A stretch of 64,000 nt of DNA from NCBI GenBank assembly GCA_963971225.1, contig OZ020267.1:54577590-54641589 (forward strand). Direction: 5' to 3'. Shown piece after piece: positions 11,401 to 22,193 of the stretch. Under the pieces are notes generated by a model. It made no database searches. It was not told the origin of the DNA and worked only from the letters and a program-made list of their open reading frames with translations. This DNA is from Melieria omissa (taxonomy: Eukaryota; Arthropoda; Insecta; Diptera; Ulidiidae). Numbering within the stretch: the first letter of the stretch is position 1; every line of letters begins with the position of its first letter. A program made the position numbers and the translations under genes.

Positions 11401-14400
11401 AGTATTTCATTGAGGTCGATCTTTGGAAAATCAGTGATGGCCTAAACCTATTCTAAACATTCTAGCGTAAGCATAAAGGATGCAATGATCATTGGCAACA
11501 TTGCACGTTATTATTATTATTATTGGTGGGGATAATGCACTGCGACCTAGTAGATCTATTGTGCCCCCTTCTTGGACCTCAAAGACTATCAGTGAGTCCA
11601 GTATCCAAGAGGAATTTTAGTATGTTTCCTAAACCTCTGGATACCCAGTCCGCAACCGGTATGAGATGATCCCCCAGGTGCTTCTTTCTCTTATGCATGA
11701 GTACAGGGCATTTTCCTAGTATATGTATCGCAGTCTCGTCTTCCTGCAAGCAGAACCTGCAATACCCGTTTTCACGGATTCCTAGTTTAGTTAGATGATA
11801 GTTCAATCTACAATGCCCTGTAAGCATTCCCGTGATAATCCTAAGATTATTTTTTGATAAAGTCATACATTCCTCGAATCGTTTCCTATTATAGGATCCG
11901 ATAACCAGCTTCGAATGCTCTAGACCTGGTTGATTTTCCCAGTATTGATTTCTTCTGGTTATCTCGTCCTTTCTCAGTAAGATGGAGGAGGCTCCTTTTC
12001 CCAACCCACAAAAAGGTTCCGGGCCGACGAAGGGTGTCTTTTTGCCAGCTCGTCAGCCCGTTCGTTCCCTTCAATGCCGGTATGGCCCGGAACCCAAAGT
12101 ACCCAGACCTTATTGTAACGGCCAAGTTCGTTTAGCTTCTCAAGGCAATCCAATACCAGTTTCGAGGACACCTGATAGGATCTAAGAGCCTTGATAGCCG
12201 CTTGGCTGTCAGAAAGGATGGCAATCTTCCGGTTCCGGTAGTTCTTCACCAGATTGAAGTGAGCACACCTTTCAATGGCGTATATTTCCGCCTGGAAGAT
12301 AGTGGTGTGCTTTCCCATCGGTTCCGAGTATCTTATCCTCGGCCCATATACTCCTATCCCGGTGCCTTCCTCCGTTAAGGAGCCATCTGTGTACCAGGAT
12401 ATCATGTGCTGGTCTATCGGATATGTTTCCGATATACCTACCCATCTCTTGCACGTTACAGGGTGCTTATTCTACTAGTCTCCCTACATAAGGAGTGCGT
12501 TAAAAATTGTGACTTGCAATTTTTCTAATAACTTCTTCAACAAACAATAACAATTCAAATTAAACTGTCTTTGATCAGGTGAGCCATGAAAACTCTGTCA
12601 TTGAATATTGTTTGCCCATTTAGAGCATTGATTGAGTTTAATGATAAAATGGTAATGATCAAATGATAAAACGATAAAATTAACAAAGGAACAATGAAAG
12701 AAATGAGTGGTATTCCAGAAAAAGTTAGAAACACTTCACACTTGAAAATGTATTATAATTTTTTTCTAATAAATTCTAAAATCCACATAAAATAGATGTT
12801 AAATAAAACCAAACTTTTCAAAAATTTGACTAGTGGTTGCTGAAATCTTTTAATATTCCGAAGTCACAATTTGTAGCGTTTTCCAGGCGGAAGTGCTCGC
12901 TATTAGAGAAGCGTGCAGGATGGCATTGATGGACACATCTTACAAAAGTCACATAACAATACTTACCAACAGCCTAGCTACGGTCAAGGCACTGGAATCG
13001 TCGACTCTATCGTCAAAACTAGTGCGGGAATGCAGGAATCTCCTGATAGAGCTAGCTCAGTGGTTCAGAGTTACCCTGATATGGGTGCCAGGGCACAACA
13101 ACATTGACGGGAACGAAAGAGCCGATGAGCTGGCTCGAAGAGGCTCCGCTATTGATGAGAGCGAGGCGCTGACGGTTCACGCCCCAATGGGCTCTATCAA
13201 GAACGGGGTCTCGAAGGACTTCCTCGCCAAAGCCAACACTAGAGGGCAGAGGACGGAATCCTACAAGATCAGCAGATCACTGTGGCCAACATACGATAAG
13301 AATAGGACCGCGGAGCTCTTGAACAAAGGCCGACGGGATGTGGCAAGACTGACGGCAGTCATCACTGGCCACTGGCCCATTGGAGAGCACGCGGCAAAAA
13401 TGGGGATCCCATACAACACCAGCTGCCACAGCTGTGAAAACCCGGATGAGAAAGAAACCGTTCACCATTTCCTCTGCGCCTGTCCGGCCTTAGCAAGAAG
13501 GAGATGGAAAACTCTGGGAAAACCGATATTTCAAAGTTTCGAAGAGATAGCGAAGTGCAGCCTAAACTCACTACTCTCGTTCATTAACCTCTCGGACTGG
13601 ATATAAAGATATGTACGGATAAATACATATAAGTCCAGATGACACCACACAATATACCTTAGGGTACCTACCGGAATAGTGGTATCAAAACGGCGCTAAC
13701 GCGCTAATTGGATGCTGGAGCATCGCCACTTAAACCAACCAACCAACCAACAATTTGTAACGACGATTTGTACCTAAGAATAAGTAATAATTTATTAATA
13801 ATAAGTAATTTAGTAAAAATTTAACACTGCCTTTCCAATAAAATGGGTATTTCATCTTCGAATGTATGTAGATAATGCAATCAAAAACAAAAAACATTCA
13901 TAAATGTTGAAGAACAAAATTTCTTCACTTATTGACTGCAAAATTAGCCCCTGAGAAAAATCTGAAATTTAGTAGTCCAGAAAGTGGTAAAACTTTTAAA
14001 AAGCCTCAACTTGGAGCGTTGAAACAAGGCTATTACGAAAGATTTATATTGGTCGCTGTGGTAAATAATAATAATAGAAATGCGATAGGGATTTTTATAG
14101 CCAGATAAGTAAATAAGTGAGCAGCACCCAGATAAATCAATGATAAGTGACTAATCAATTCCAATAATTCTGCGAACATGTGATGAAAAGTACGATTAGT
14201 ATTCCAGAATAAACTCACCTCTTAACCTTCATCCGTCCTTAGTGTCGAATTGACACTACTTTTGTCTTTAAATTCGTATAACTTTTTTATTAACAGTAAT
14301 ATTGAAATGAAATTTTGCAACTTAAGCTTATTTTTTGTCATAAATACAACCATGTACCCATAGATACCGTTGTATTCATGCAACACTCTCAGTGCAAAAA

Positions 14401-17400
14401 GTTGCAAATAAGTCCCTACAGTGTCAAATTGACACTACTACCAAAAAAGCCGTCATTCCTTTCTTTATTACGCAATTTCCTTTACTAAAAATCATTTTGT
14501 GAAATATTGCTTCCAAAATATGGATGAATGGTTTGAACTAAATGCAATCGGTGCGGAAGAAGGCCGGGAAAGTGACGAATTTGATGTGAGCAGTGATGAT
14601 GACCGCCAAGTGAATAACCTGAAGAATGTAGTGAGCCAAGTGACGTTGAATATTCCGACACCGACGATAAACATTTGCAAATGCTTGAAGATGTGGTTTG
14701 TGATGAGAACAATTCGATTTTGTCAAAAGATAAAACAATTCAATATTGTAAGGACTCTCCACCTCCAGCAGGAGCGATGCCCTTTCACCCAATACATACC
14801 GTCAAAACCAGACAAATATGGGATAAAAGGATGGACAGTTTGTGACTCATTCTACAACATTCTACGCATATAACATGGAAATTTCCATGTGGAAAGGAAC
14901 CAAGGTCACAGAGTAGTTCTTCATCTGACAGGTTTGCAGAAAAAATCGAAAAGAAATTCCACCTTTACTTCTGACAATAAAAAACAAACCAACTAATTAC
15001 TCCGAATTCGTTTTTGACCATAAATTACGATGCACACTTGTTTCATATGTTCCAATAAAGAAAAGATTTGTCACTTTACTTAGAACAATGCATACAAAAA
15101 AAGAAATAAGCAATGATGCTACGAAAAAACCGGAAATTATAAACTTTTACAATCAAACCAAAGGTGGAGTCGATTCTTTCGACAAATTGATTGCAACTTA
15201 TCGTTGTAAACGAAAAACAAATCGATGGCCGTTAGCTGTCTTTTCCAATATGTTAGACGTTTCTGCATATAATGCATTCGTCATTTACATAACATTAAAT
15301 ACGATGTGGAATGATAGCAAAAAAAGTTTCGGCGTCGATTGTTTCTGATTGAACTAGGACATCACTTAGTTCGTCCATATATTGCCAAACGAAAATGTTT
15401 ACTTTGGGCAGCAGCAAATGCTTTCGCCATCGTTAACGATATTCAAGGGAAACCCCAACCATCAAGTAGTAACAATGATTCTATTCGATTGTCGCATAGT
15501 TCTCCAACTCGAAAACGAGCTCGCTGTTATAAATGTGAATACCAACGCAATGCCAACATTCATAGCACTCGTTGTGACAAATGCTGAAAATACGTATGTA
15601 TCGTTCATCATTACAATATTTGCAAATCATGCGTTAAAATGTCTACTTGCTCACGAAAAATAAACTAAAATTGCAATTTACACTATTACAAAAAAAATAA
15701 TTGATTTTTATACACTGTTTTCATGTAGTGTCAAATGGACACTCTAGGGGCAAATGAGGATAATGAAATGAGGAACGGATGAAGGTTAAACAGTCTTATA
15801 ACTCTGGAAAGCAAAAATTTTAATTTTGTGTACTTTTTTCGACAAAGTGTATAACGTATAACTTTTGCAAAGCACCAAAACAAAAATAAATAATAAAAAA
15901 ACAGAAAACTAATAAATACGATAGCAAAGAGACTCTTATAAATAGAAATGGGACCAAAAAAGAATAAATGCGACGCCAAAATCTTCAAGCACGTGGATAT
16001 ACATAAGTATATATGAAAAAATAACGACTCTGCTTATGAACAACACACAAGTGTTTTTTTTTTAAGCACACTTGCGTAATTCTTTTGAGCAAAATAATTA
16101 ACGTAATCATCAAAATTCAACGCATTTGGTGAAATTTTATGGTCATTGAACTCTTTAGAACTCTTTATTACATGATTTTTAAAGTCGACAATTGGTGGAT
16201 ATATTACATGTAGAACAGCAAATTTATGCTCGTCGTAATCAGCAACTCTCTGGCAGATTAGTTTCGGCATCGAGCGTTTGTCTCCTTTGACCATGTTTTT
16301 TTCCATGTTGCACACAAATACGATCGATTTAAGCTTTCAGTTCAAGTCTCGAAGACGAGGAAGACAGCAAAAGAAATCAATCAATATTAACACGTTCTAC
16401 CCGGCGCACTTTTTCGATGTTTCTACGCATTGCGTGCACGAGATGACAAGTTGTTCGTATAGCGGCACTTTTTTACTGCGTAATTGTTTTCGTTATTGTT
16501 GGCAGGCAGCAGAATGTTAGTTAGTAGGTTTTTGAAATAAAACTATAAACATTTGTGGACCACCAGTGGTCCGCGCCGCCAGATAAATGAATTTGCCCGT
16601 GGACCACCGGTGGTCCACGCCGGGTAGCACGTGTTAAAAGTACAAATGTGCGATAAGGTAATTCTTTAGTTAGAGGTACAAATATTTTCATACAGCGGTG
16701 CACATCAATTGCTTTCTTAAATTTCTTGAAGATATTCCCACCACGCAGAATATGCAAAAACAAAGCCTAATATACTAATACTAAATATACTAATTTAGAG
16801 GGTGGCTCAGTTGTGTCCGATGTCTGCGGTTCTGATAATATCAAATGACAACTGTAAAACGTTTCAACTTGTTTGACACACCTTTGTTGTTATATTATTT
16901 AAGTTAGGTTAGGTAGGTAGGTAAATATAACTGACCACATGTAGACCCCTAATGGGTTCTGAACGATACCAAATAGAGATCCGTTCACGAATTGTAGTAG
17001 TGATCATATAAAAATGAGCCTTCTCCAGTTGGTCACACCATGAGATGATACGACGTTCGCACCTTGGTCCTTCCACCGGAGCTACGGCCTCTCTTCTCGC
17101 CTGCGATCTGCAACTACCGCGTCATACACATTTTTCTTCCGAGCTTCATCATACATGCGGCAGACAAGGTCAAACCAGCGCAGCCGCTGGATGTTAATTC
17201 GCTGTGCTACGCCCATTTCTTGTACCCTACGCTATCTGTCAAATACATCCAGGGCCTGTAATGGTTCTGTCGTCTAACCCGATGGTGCCTAGCGTGGCTA
17301 ATTATTATTTTCAGTTATATTTCATATTAAACCGATCAAAAAATGTTTTGGCAAAATTTGAAAGAGAAAAACAACTCCGACACGTTCGGGCTAAACGAGG

Positions 17401-20400
17401 CAATCCGATGACTTTGCAAATCTGCGGTTGAATGATCTTAGTATGATTCTGGCAGTTCGGCGGCCTCTGGCTTCTTTTCCACACTATTCCCCACATCTCC
17501 ATTAGAAGTGGGAATATATAATAAGGCAATAAATTATCTCGATACTGCGTTGAATTACTGTATCTATCACGTTTGAATTGAAGATAGTGGCTCTTACATT
17601 TACGATAGACATTTGAGGGTGTCAAACTTTGCACTATAACACGTAATTTAAAAAAAAAACTTGAAAGCACAAGCTACATTTGCCATATTTGCATACTCGT
17701 AATTAATATTCTCCAGTGCTGTTTTCTAACTCGAGCCATTATCGATAAAAGTTTTCAGGTAGCAATAACCGCACTTCACTAAAATCTTAATGGTATCCAC
17801 CCGCATGACTTAAAAAAGGGTCGAATATAGCCAAATTTCAAACTACCAAACACTTTTTGGTTTAATATTAAATTCATCTCTAATTTTAAAGGTTAATCTG
17901 CATAAAGGATAAAGACGTTATTTTCGTTCAACGAATATTATTCTCAACAGTTCGAGAGTTCTGCACCCTGTTAGTATAGTTCACTCGATATTGCCAAATT
18001 TGGCTATCATGTCATTGCCGACACCTGGTCTTACCAGCGACACGATAAAGAGCAAGAACAACTAAAAGATTACTTTGGAACAGCAATTACGTTTTATAAA
18101 ACATTTGCGTTGAATGTTCGCCATGTCGAATTGTTTATCAACATTCAAAAGCGGCATTCACTTCTGCCTCTACCTTGTCTATGAATCACAACGTTCATAC
18201 TGGTGTTTGCTTTTGATTTAGTGTGTTCTGACGATAAGGCGCGCTGTCGTTCGCCGTGAAAAGTGGGTGTGCATTGTGGGAAGGAGAGCAGCGTTACAAT
18301 CGCAAGGGAGCGTACGGTTTAAGTAGGCGGCAACCTTGACCGTCAGCTACATTTGATTTGACTGGTTCTCACTCGGCGCATTTTCCCTGACCCCAGATTC
18401 ACCCATGTTTTGAATTTATTTCTGTTGTGCTTATCAGCTTTGAATTCGTGACGCTAATACAACTCGTTACGTTAGGCAGCAGGCGGCCGCAATTTGATAA
18501 GAACGAATATTGCGCGAAAACGTTTATTACTCACTGCTTTCTTTATGCCTCGCTGTGCTGATTTTAGACAAACAAGTTTAAGCCAACATCCAAATAAGAC
18601 CAAATTATGGCTGTTTCTAAACTGTAAAAGAGGGCCAAATTGCATCAGCAATTTTCACTGAAAGCTGCTCCTTGCGTTGACACCCAACGCCATCTGCTCA
18701 TAACACCCCTTCCTCTTCCATAGAACATCAAATGCCGGCAAAACAAAATAAGCGCGCCAAATTTGTGCGCTCTCGCACATCCAGCTTCGCGTTAGCCAAT
18801 CTTTCTCTCCATTGCTGTCGGATCGGCTGAAGGGGAATGTGGTTTGCGCGTCATCACAACAAACATTTGCAAATCGAAAAAGAACACATCAGCGACAACG
18901 AATGGGCCATGCCAAGAGCAGCACATGGAGAACATTGGAGGGGCAGACAGGAGTGTAAGCGTTGCCGTCAGACTCAGCTGTTTGCCGAGAGCACTGGAAG
19001 CAGCCGAAGGTAAATAGAAAAAGTAAACACGAAGCAACTCGCAAAGCAAACCAGCAACAAGCAGTAAGAAGAGTGTTGTTGTTGCTGCTAGTGGTGGTGG
19101 TGCCACCGCTGCAGCCACCATTGCAGTCGGCGTCAGCGCAGGACGCTGACAGCGCTTGTGAAATTGCAACTTTCAGTTTTTCGGTTCACTACGAAGGCCT
19201 TTAAAAGTCAAAAAGTGTTGAAACCAAAACATAATTTGTTTACTCAAAACAGCTTTTTAAAGAAGTTCTAATACATGTATGTATATAAATAAAGTAATAT
19301 ATCATATAATGATATTATCGTCTTTGATATTTAACGCTGTTCAATCCATAAGTAAATTAAAATCAAAGTCCATTAATGGCAGAACATCACCATTTAATCA
19401 CGGTTTCAAAACAATGAGTCGAACCTCCACCACCCGATAACCGCTACGTTTTACAACTCGTTTAACTGAACCAGTCATCAGAACAATTAAAAGAAAATAT
19501 TTATTGCCTGCTGTTATATAACACAATACATCACAAAGAATGGTCTGAGTTATGTAACATCGCATCCGATAAATGACTCGGCATAGGTCGCGGTTTTTTA
19601 TAGAGTACATGTTTTTACACTCAAGGAATCTTTAGGATTATAAGATCCATTATAATTATATTTAATACAGCTTTACAATTTGGGTTGAGTACTAGAGTCC
19701 GACCCATACCAAATTTGTTGGCCGATGCGATTTGAGACCAATTTTATTGGCCGATACTAGCCGATGCCGATTAATCGGTCGGACTACTTTAGTTTACCTT
19801 CCTTTTTTAGTACCCACGCCGATTAACAAATCATAATATGTAGACACTTTGCGCTAAGTACGCTTTGTGCTTAAGTACACAACCCGCTTAAGTACTTTAA
19901 AAACTTTAATTTATAGGTGAGTTACTTAGCCGGTTTGTACTGTACAAGAAAACAGCAGAAAACTACAATTCTGTGGTCAAAAGCACTAACCGCTTAAGTC
20001 GACTTAAGAAGAAATTGAGTTATGGATGCCACCACGTTCCCTTGACTGTGCTCTACCTTTGTGTAAAATCGGGGAGCTTCTAACTTTAAAATAAAAAAAG
20101 TTATTAATAAAAACCTATTCGCATTCCCATAGCGAATACACTACGCGCTAAAACTTTAAAGCGAGATTACTCGGAACAGCAATTTACGACTTAGGCGGTT
20201 ATTGCTTTTGACCACAGAATTATTGTCGTAGTTATCTATTACGCAGTAAAAACCCCCTACAGCACTGGCAATTTAATCGTTTTTTTAGGGTGATAACCTT
20301 CTTTGTGTTGTTTTGATTAATTTTAAATTTATAAAAATATCGTAATCACAGTAACAAGCCCATAAAAGTTTTGAGTTGGTCTTATGGCGGAAAAACATGT

Positions 20401-21278
20401 AGTATATGTGCATATCTTCAGTTATATTTTTTAGAAATTTCAACTAAAACCAAAGTATTATTGATAGCATGTAATAGACATTTTTGTCTTTGATAAGAAT
20501 TTGCATTTAAAAAACCTTTTAAATGCTTCTGAGGGTTGAAAATGACATAAAATTTAAAATGGCACCTCATTTTAAAAGACCCTGTATTACTTTTACTAAC
20601 CGTAGAGCACAAATACGATCTTACAAACCGAAGCAACCACCTGTTATAAAGTAAACAAAAACAAAAAGGCCTGTATGTTAAAAATTTTAAGTGTTGGAGG
20701 CAAGTTGTGCTAGTGAGCATGAATCAGCAACACACAACAGCTGATGCGTGTTGCATTCAGTGGCTCGTGCGACGATGTTGTCGTCACAGTGCGGTTGATA
20801 AGAAATCAAAACAACAACAAATTACAACTACTAGTGGCTTAGTGAAAATTTGCAGCAACAACCACTGCCAATTCGAGCAGACACTCAGCCCAGCACGTGC
20901 ACTGGCTTCGGCCTAAACTAGCCAAAACGGCCGGATGTCACAGCAGCGCTGCAACTGCAACCGCCACCACAGCTGGCCGTCCGAAGAATCGAGAACATTC
21001 CACAATCAGCAAACAGCGTTGCAAGTAGATGCCTTGGCGGCCACAAAAATCGCTGCTTACCTTCGTCCAATGGTGCGTTCGCTGTTATCATCGTCGTCGC
21101 AGTAGGGAATGGCACGTCGCTGTGGAGTTAATACAGGTGGCACTTTGAGCGGGTCCGCTTCTTGGGCGGCAGCAATGTTACTAAAAGCGGCTGCGGCCAC
21201 AATTGATGTGAGCATTGTTAGTTGAAGCAATGATTTTCGACACTTGCGAATGGCATTAAAATCGCACTGAATGCCCAT
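5458..21278 (-). CDS. PEK: PEK, ER-stress eIF2-alpha kinase (PERK)
   Basis: Five coding exons on the minus strand: 21061-21278, 8258-8987, 8013-8192, 6980-7954 and 5458-6915. All joins are GT-AG with matching phase, giving 1186 aa. PERK is a type I ER membrane kinase: the lumenal part senses unfolded protein and the cytosolic kinase phosphorylates eIF2-alpha to slow translation. Exon 1 encodes the signal peptide. Exons 2-3 encode the beta-propeller-like lumenal domain ([15 protein letters not shown] onward). Exon 4 has the membrane span (about 545-568, [18 protein letters not shown]) and the kinase glycine loop [11 protein letters not shown] (about 645). Exon 5 opens with [11 protein letters not shown], as in other PERKs, then an acidic kinase insert, HRDLKPSN (about 1010), DFG (about 1026) and the activation loop [11 protein letters not shown] (about 1060). 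All catalytic residues are present. The first intron is 12 kb and packed with transposon remnants. The next coding gene upstream is Nup358, same strand. Confidence 0.95.
8988..11507. other. PEK intron 1, 3' part without recognisable elements
   Basis: AT-rich intron sequence. It contains a (TTTA)n run near 9030-9052 and short 'ctagaaaaatctagataaatctag' style reiterations near 10277-10308. Small open frames such as the one near 9700-9957 have no coding character. Nothing else is recognised. Confidence 0.6.
11341..11412. repeat. imperfect ATTTCATATTA short tandem repeat
   Basis: The words 'tatttcatatta', 'attcatatttcat' and 'tattagtatttcat' are reiterated over about 70 bases. This is a simple, slipped AT-rich repeat just downstream of the LINE tail. 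Confidence 0.6.
11508..12475 (-). mobile_element. LINE 3' end with RNase H domain and (TAA)n tail
   Basis: Read on the minus strand, the sequence runs into an RNase H domain ([51 protein letters not shown]). A frame shift near 11990 follows, then the C-terminal zinc knuckle common in LINEs ([19 protein letters not shown]), a stop at 11579 and a (TAA)n tail at 11508-11524. The catalytic D/E residues of RNase H are visible. Reverse transcriptase is missing, so the copy is 5' truncated near 12475. A (TAA)n tail together with RNase H suggests the I-factor group; I hold that loosely. Confidence 0.8.
12866..13762 (+). mobile_element. LINE 3' end with RNase H, (AACC)n tail and target duplication
   Basis: An intact frame (about 12893-13606) starts inside an RNase H domain ([31 protein letters not shown]) and continues to the zinc-knuckle tail ([21 protein letters not shown]) and a natural stop. 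A short 3' UTR and an (AACC)n tail (13732-13749) follow. The ends carry a 13-bp target duplication: ACAATTTGTAGCG at 12866 and ACAATTTGTAACG at 13750, with one mismatch. The well-kept frame and duplication indicate a fairly recent, 5'-truncated insertion. It is a different family from the neighbouring minus-strand LINE. Confidence 0.85.
13763..14221. other. PEK intron 1, no feature seen
   Basis: AT-rich sequence between the LINE and the piggyBac relic. No coding, repeat or palindromic signal caught my eye. Confidence 0.5.
14222..15789 (+). mobile_element. degenerate piggyBac-like element with TTAA target sites
   Basis: The element is bounded by TTAA (14222-14225 and 15786-15789). Its terminal inverted repeats begin CCTTCATCCGT and end ACGGATGAAGG. 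Three copies of a subterminal palindrome lie inside: AGTGTCGAATTGACACT (14241), AGTGTCAAATTGACACT (14420) and AGTGTCAAATGGACACT (15727). Between them are pieces of a PGBD-type transposase. At about 1.56 kb it is much shorter than an intact piggyBac of about 2.5 kb, so it has lost the core of its gene. It sits in PEK intron 1. Confidence 0.9.
14520..15661 (+). pseudogene. piggyBac-type transposase fragments
   Basis: The N-terminal piece (about 14520-14690) reads [14 protein letters not shown] then an acidic [11 protein letters not shown] stretch, as at the start of many piggyBac transposases. A later piece (15088-15348) reads [18 protein letters not shown] and [15 protein letters not shown], the end of the DDE_Tnp_1_7 domain. 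Past a frame shift comes the cysteine-rich C-terminus ([17 protein letters not shown]). The middle, with the catalytic aspartates, is missing or scrambled. No active protein could be made. Confidence 0.85.
16034..16315 (-). CDS. uncertain 93 aa open frame
   Basis: The minus-strand frame begins with a true ATG ([13 protein letters not shown]) and ends KKKTLVCCS. It contains [19 protein letters not shown], which looks more protein-like than the surrounding AT-rich DNA. I do not recognise it. It lies inside PEK intron 1, between a piggyBac relic and a TTAA MITE, so a transposon-derived fragment is the most likely explanation. It has no visible promoter or splice context. Confidence 0.25.
   Translation of the reverse strand: MCNMEKNMVKGDKRSMPKLICQRVADYDEHKFAVLHVIYPPIVDFKNHVIKSSKEFNDHKISPNALNFDDYVNYFAQKNYASVLKKKTLVCCS
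16387..16637. mobile_element. 251-bp TTAA MITE with 20-bp perfect palindrome
   Basis: TTAA at 16387-16390 and 16634-16637 flanks 16-bp inverted repeats with one mismatch (CACGTTCTACCCGGCG at the left, the complement of CACGTGCTACCCGGCG at the right). A perfect 20-bp palindrome, GTGGACCACCGGTGGTCCAC, lies 14 bases from the right end (16600-16619). A near copy, GTGGACCACCAGTGGTCCGC, lies at 16555-16574. There is no coding capacity. The TTAA flanks point to mobilisation by a piggyBac-type transposase. Confidence 0.85.
17020..17260 (-). mobile_element. LINE C-terminal fragment, decayed
   Basis: The minus strand contains a decayed stretch reading 'ctccggtggaaggaccaagg' followed by 'ccaactggagaaggc'. 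The same two words in the same order occur at 49507-49562 on the plus strand, where they encode RGRPCLRWKDQ and NQLEKAR. GRPxxRWxDQ is the usual tail motif of several arthropod LINE reverse transcriptases. Only remnants survive. Confidence 0.5.
17261..19690. other. PEK intron 1, 5' part, no gene recognised
   Basis: Mixed composition. The stretch 18240-19170 is distinctly less AT-rich than the rest of the intron and has open frames on both strands (for example 18962-19204 and the opposing 18792-19169). Neither has a recognisable domain. It could be a regulatory island or an old gene remnant; I see nothing that decides this. Confidence 0.4.
19696..19785. repeat. 90-bp foldback with GGCCGAT words
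   Basis: AGTCCGACC at 19696-19704 is inverted as GGTCGGACT at 19777-19785. Between them the word 'gccgat' occurs four times ('ttggccgatgcgatt', 'ttggccgatactagccgatgccgatt'). It is probably a remnant of a short inverted-repeat element. Confidence 0.5.
19967..20221. mobile_element. 255-bp foldback/MITE with about 35-bp inverted repeats
   Basis: AATTCTGTGGTCAAAAGCA at 19967 is the left arm and its complement TGCTTTTGACCACAGAATT ends at 20221. The arms stay complementary for about 35 bases with two mismatches, through ACTAACCGCTTAAGTCG. Similarity may extend outward with a gap (AACTAC next to both ends). There is no coding capacity, and the superfamily is unclear because I see no clean target duplication. 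Confidence 0.7.
21061..21278 (-). CDS. PEK: PEK coding exon 1 (signal peptide)
   Basis: ATG at 21276-21278. The frame encodes a basic n-region, a hydrophobic core ([13 protein letters not shown]) and an AAAQEAD cleavage region, then SERTIGR. It stops at a consensus donor (GTAAGC) at 21060. The split codon AG+A joins exactly to the acceptor at 8988, giving [14 protein letters not shown]. This phase-2 match across 12 kb is the main evidence that the two parts belong to one gene. Confidence 0.85.
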
Positions 21279-22159
21279 TCTTTAATTAGTTGTGGGGCTC
21301 GACGGCCTCAATTGGCTGACGGCGGCGACGCGACTACGACTGCACTGTCTGCGTCGACTGCGACTGAACTACACAACGACCACTAACGACAGCAGCAGCA
21401 ACACGAACCGTGCGCACGGAAGACGAGCTGTCCAATTCACGCAAGACGAGGACCAGTGGAGCAACGCGCAGAGCACCCATTAACATCAATGCCCGTCTCG
21501 GCATACCTTCGTTCTTATTACGCACGCAATGCACAAAACCCGAATTCCACTGCAGGAAAATTTATGATTTTGATGCACACTTTCTTCTTTTCACACGAGT
21601 TCTGGGTGAAACTTCTATCGTTTCTTTTGGCAGCGAATATGCGACACGCTCGACGCACGAAACCTCGCAATCAAAACTCAAATGTCAAATTTTCACTCCT
21701 TCCAGGCGACGGCACGAAACGAAATGTCAGAAATGCCAGGTGTTTGCCGAGTGCTGCCAAGTTTCTGGAAACCTGCTTTTGGAATGGAGCGTTGCAGAAC
21801 AAAACCGGCAGAATAATTCAAATTAGTGTCCATAACGTATGGATGAAAACATTTGAAAACTGACGTGAACAGATGTAAGAATGGTATCATGGTTGTAAGT
21901 AAAAAAATGCCAAGCATTGTAGTTTTAAAGCTGATTATGTGATCTAGACGCGGTAAATCAGAAATTAGCAATAGGTTCTCATAACTGAACAATTTTATTT
22001 TAATAATTTCACTAATTTCGTTGTTTCACTATTTTCGTTGTTGCTTCAGAAAGTCAAATAAAAATTAAGTCGAAGCAAAAAATTCCCTTCACATTTTATA
22101 TTTTGACTGTGTCCTACAAACTTCAAACATTCACGTTCAATCATGGAAAAAAAATTGTT
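21279..22159. other. PEK leader and promoter region
   Basis: The first few hundred bases upstream of the PEK start must hold its 5' UTR and promoter. The segment 21285-21480 is GC-richer, with CGACGGCG and GACTGCGACTG reiterations, which is common in fly 5' UTRs. No TATA box stands out. Open frames on the plus strand here have no recognisable product. Confidence 0.4.
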
Positions 22160-22193
22160 ATTGTACCAGAGACAATTGTCTCTGATTGTACCA
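22160..22193. repeat. 18-bp perfect palindrome inside direct repeats
   Basis: CAGAGACAATTGTCTCTG (22167-22184) is a perfect palindrome. It is flanked on both sides by the direct repeat ATTGTACCA, whose left copy overlaps it by two bases. It lies in the spacer between the PEK promoter and the Nup358 3' end. Function is unknown; it could be a protein-binding site or the scar of a small insertion. Confidence 0.6.
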
